A stretch of DNA of 30,254 nucleotides. It comes from a virus. The notes beneath the pieces were generated by a model that worked only from the letters and a program-made list of their open reading frames with translations, ran no database searches and was not told where the DNA came from. The stretch's first letter is position 1; every line of letters starts with the position of its first letter. Shown in pieces: positions 30,073-30,254 of this stretch. Where the stretch lies: IMG/VR virus record IMGVR_UViG_3300037346_000424, positions 1-30,254 of that record; one strand, given 5' to 3'. Position numbers and translations under genes: made by a program.

Positions 30073-30254
30073 GGATCGGCCACCAGGCAGGGCAGGATCG
30101 GACATCGGGCAGGGCAGGATCGGCCACCGGGCAGGGCAGGATCGGACATCGGGCAGGGCAGGATCGGACATCGGGCAGGGCAGGATCGGACATCGGGCAG
30201 GGCAGGATCGGACATCGGGCAGGGCAGGATCGGACATCGGGCAGGGCAGGATCG
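30073..30254. repeat. 22-bp tandem repeats running off the right edge
   Basis: Eight full 22-base units and the first six bases of a ninth, starting at 30073, 30095, 30117, 30139, 30161, 30183, 30205, 30227 and 30249. Each contains GGATCGG and ends GGGCAGGGCA or a close variant. Units 1 and 3 have CCACC where the others have ACATC. Units 4-8 are identical. No spacers are present. The array may continue beyond the window and may have stopped the assembly. Confidence 0.95.

Larger units (their letters stand above)
29549..30254. other. 706-base gene-free control region
   Basis: No convincing gene is seen here on either strand; the longer open frames are products of the 22-bp repeat. From the terminase side outward the region holds the terminase leader, three GTGATCAC palindromes (29588, 29725, 29809), an AT-rich palindrome (29686), a parS-type site (29848), and GC-rich DNA with two copies of CGCGGACCGCGG (29832 and 30014). 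A 12-bp palindrome TAGGGGCCCCTA lies at 29998, and the 22-bp tandem repeats run from 30073 to the edge. This density of symmetric elements suggests a control, partition or replication locus. Confidence 0.75.

Noticed and set aside
29852-30237. Minus-strand open frames over the right-end repeats (PALPDVRSCPARC-type product)
   Set aside because: These are translations of the 22-bp tandem repeat in successive frames. They have no ribosome site and end inside the parS-type palindrome.
30073-30254. CRISPR array
   Set aside because: The 22-base units are directly adjacent with no unique spacers, and no cas gene is nearby.
1-30254. tRNA or rRNA genes
   Set aside because: No cloverleaf-like element with a TTCGA-type arm was noticed in the gaps, and the only large gap (29549-30254) holds palindromes and repeats instead.

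Overview
This window is a long, almost gap-free run of virion and lysis genes from a tailed double-stranded DNA phage. Every convincing gene lies on the minus strand, so transcription runs from the right end to the left end. The gene set is portal, Mu gpT-like capsid protein, scaffold, two connector-type proteins and a gp12-like tube/nozzle candidate, with no tape-measure, sheath or long-tail genes. This suggests a short-tailed (podovirus-type) phage of the kind known mainly from marine metagenomes. An alphaproteobacterial host is my inference, from the GTA-type holin family, the GC-rich composition and the general look of the genes. No replication, repair or integration gene lies in the window. 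Both ends stop inside repeats (a 177-bp-period repeat at the left, 22-bp tandem repeats at the right), so this looks like an incomplete contig.

Layout in transcription order (right to left). (1) 29549-30254 is gene-free and rich in signals: 22-bp tandem repeats, a perfect 16-bp parS-type ParB site, three copies of a GTGATCAC-centred palindrome, AT-rich patches and a -10-like element. (2) 23287-29548 is the packaging and entry module: large terminase, a lytic transglycosylase virion protein, an 814-residue portal and two small proteins. (3) 19811-23294 is the capsid module: a GroES-like co-chaperonin, scaffold, a conserved small protein, a probable decoration protein and the major capsid protein, closed by a strong intrinsic terminator with a UUCG loop. 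(4) 17044-19625 restarts behind a candidate promoter with three small virion-type genes, then a lysis block (two small membrane proteins, 3TM holin, M15-type endolysin). (5) 13213-17028 holds small basic proteins (DUF5872- and DUF6321-like), two head-tail connector candidates and small virion proteins. (6) 4365-13209 is a host-contact module: several adhesin or fibre-like proteins built from repeats (Gly-rich, 22-residue solenoid, seven-bladed LVIVD propeller, C1q-like tip), two tail-assembly-chaperone-like proteins, a DUF6065-like protein and a 621-residue tail protein. (7) 1-4238 holds three large, low-complexity, probably internal virion proteins, the last cut by the window edge.

The genes are tightly coupled. 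Many neighbours overlap by 1-4 bases (TAATG, ATGA, GTGA, TAGTG), most have clear Shine-Dalgarno sequences, and GTG starts are frequent. The most noteworthy observation is the parS-type site with iteron-like repeats and palindromes ahead of the terminase gene. It hints at a partition or replication control region and a possible phage-plasmid lifestyle, or capture of the host ParB protein.
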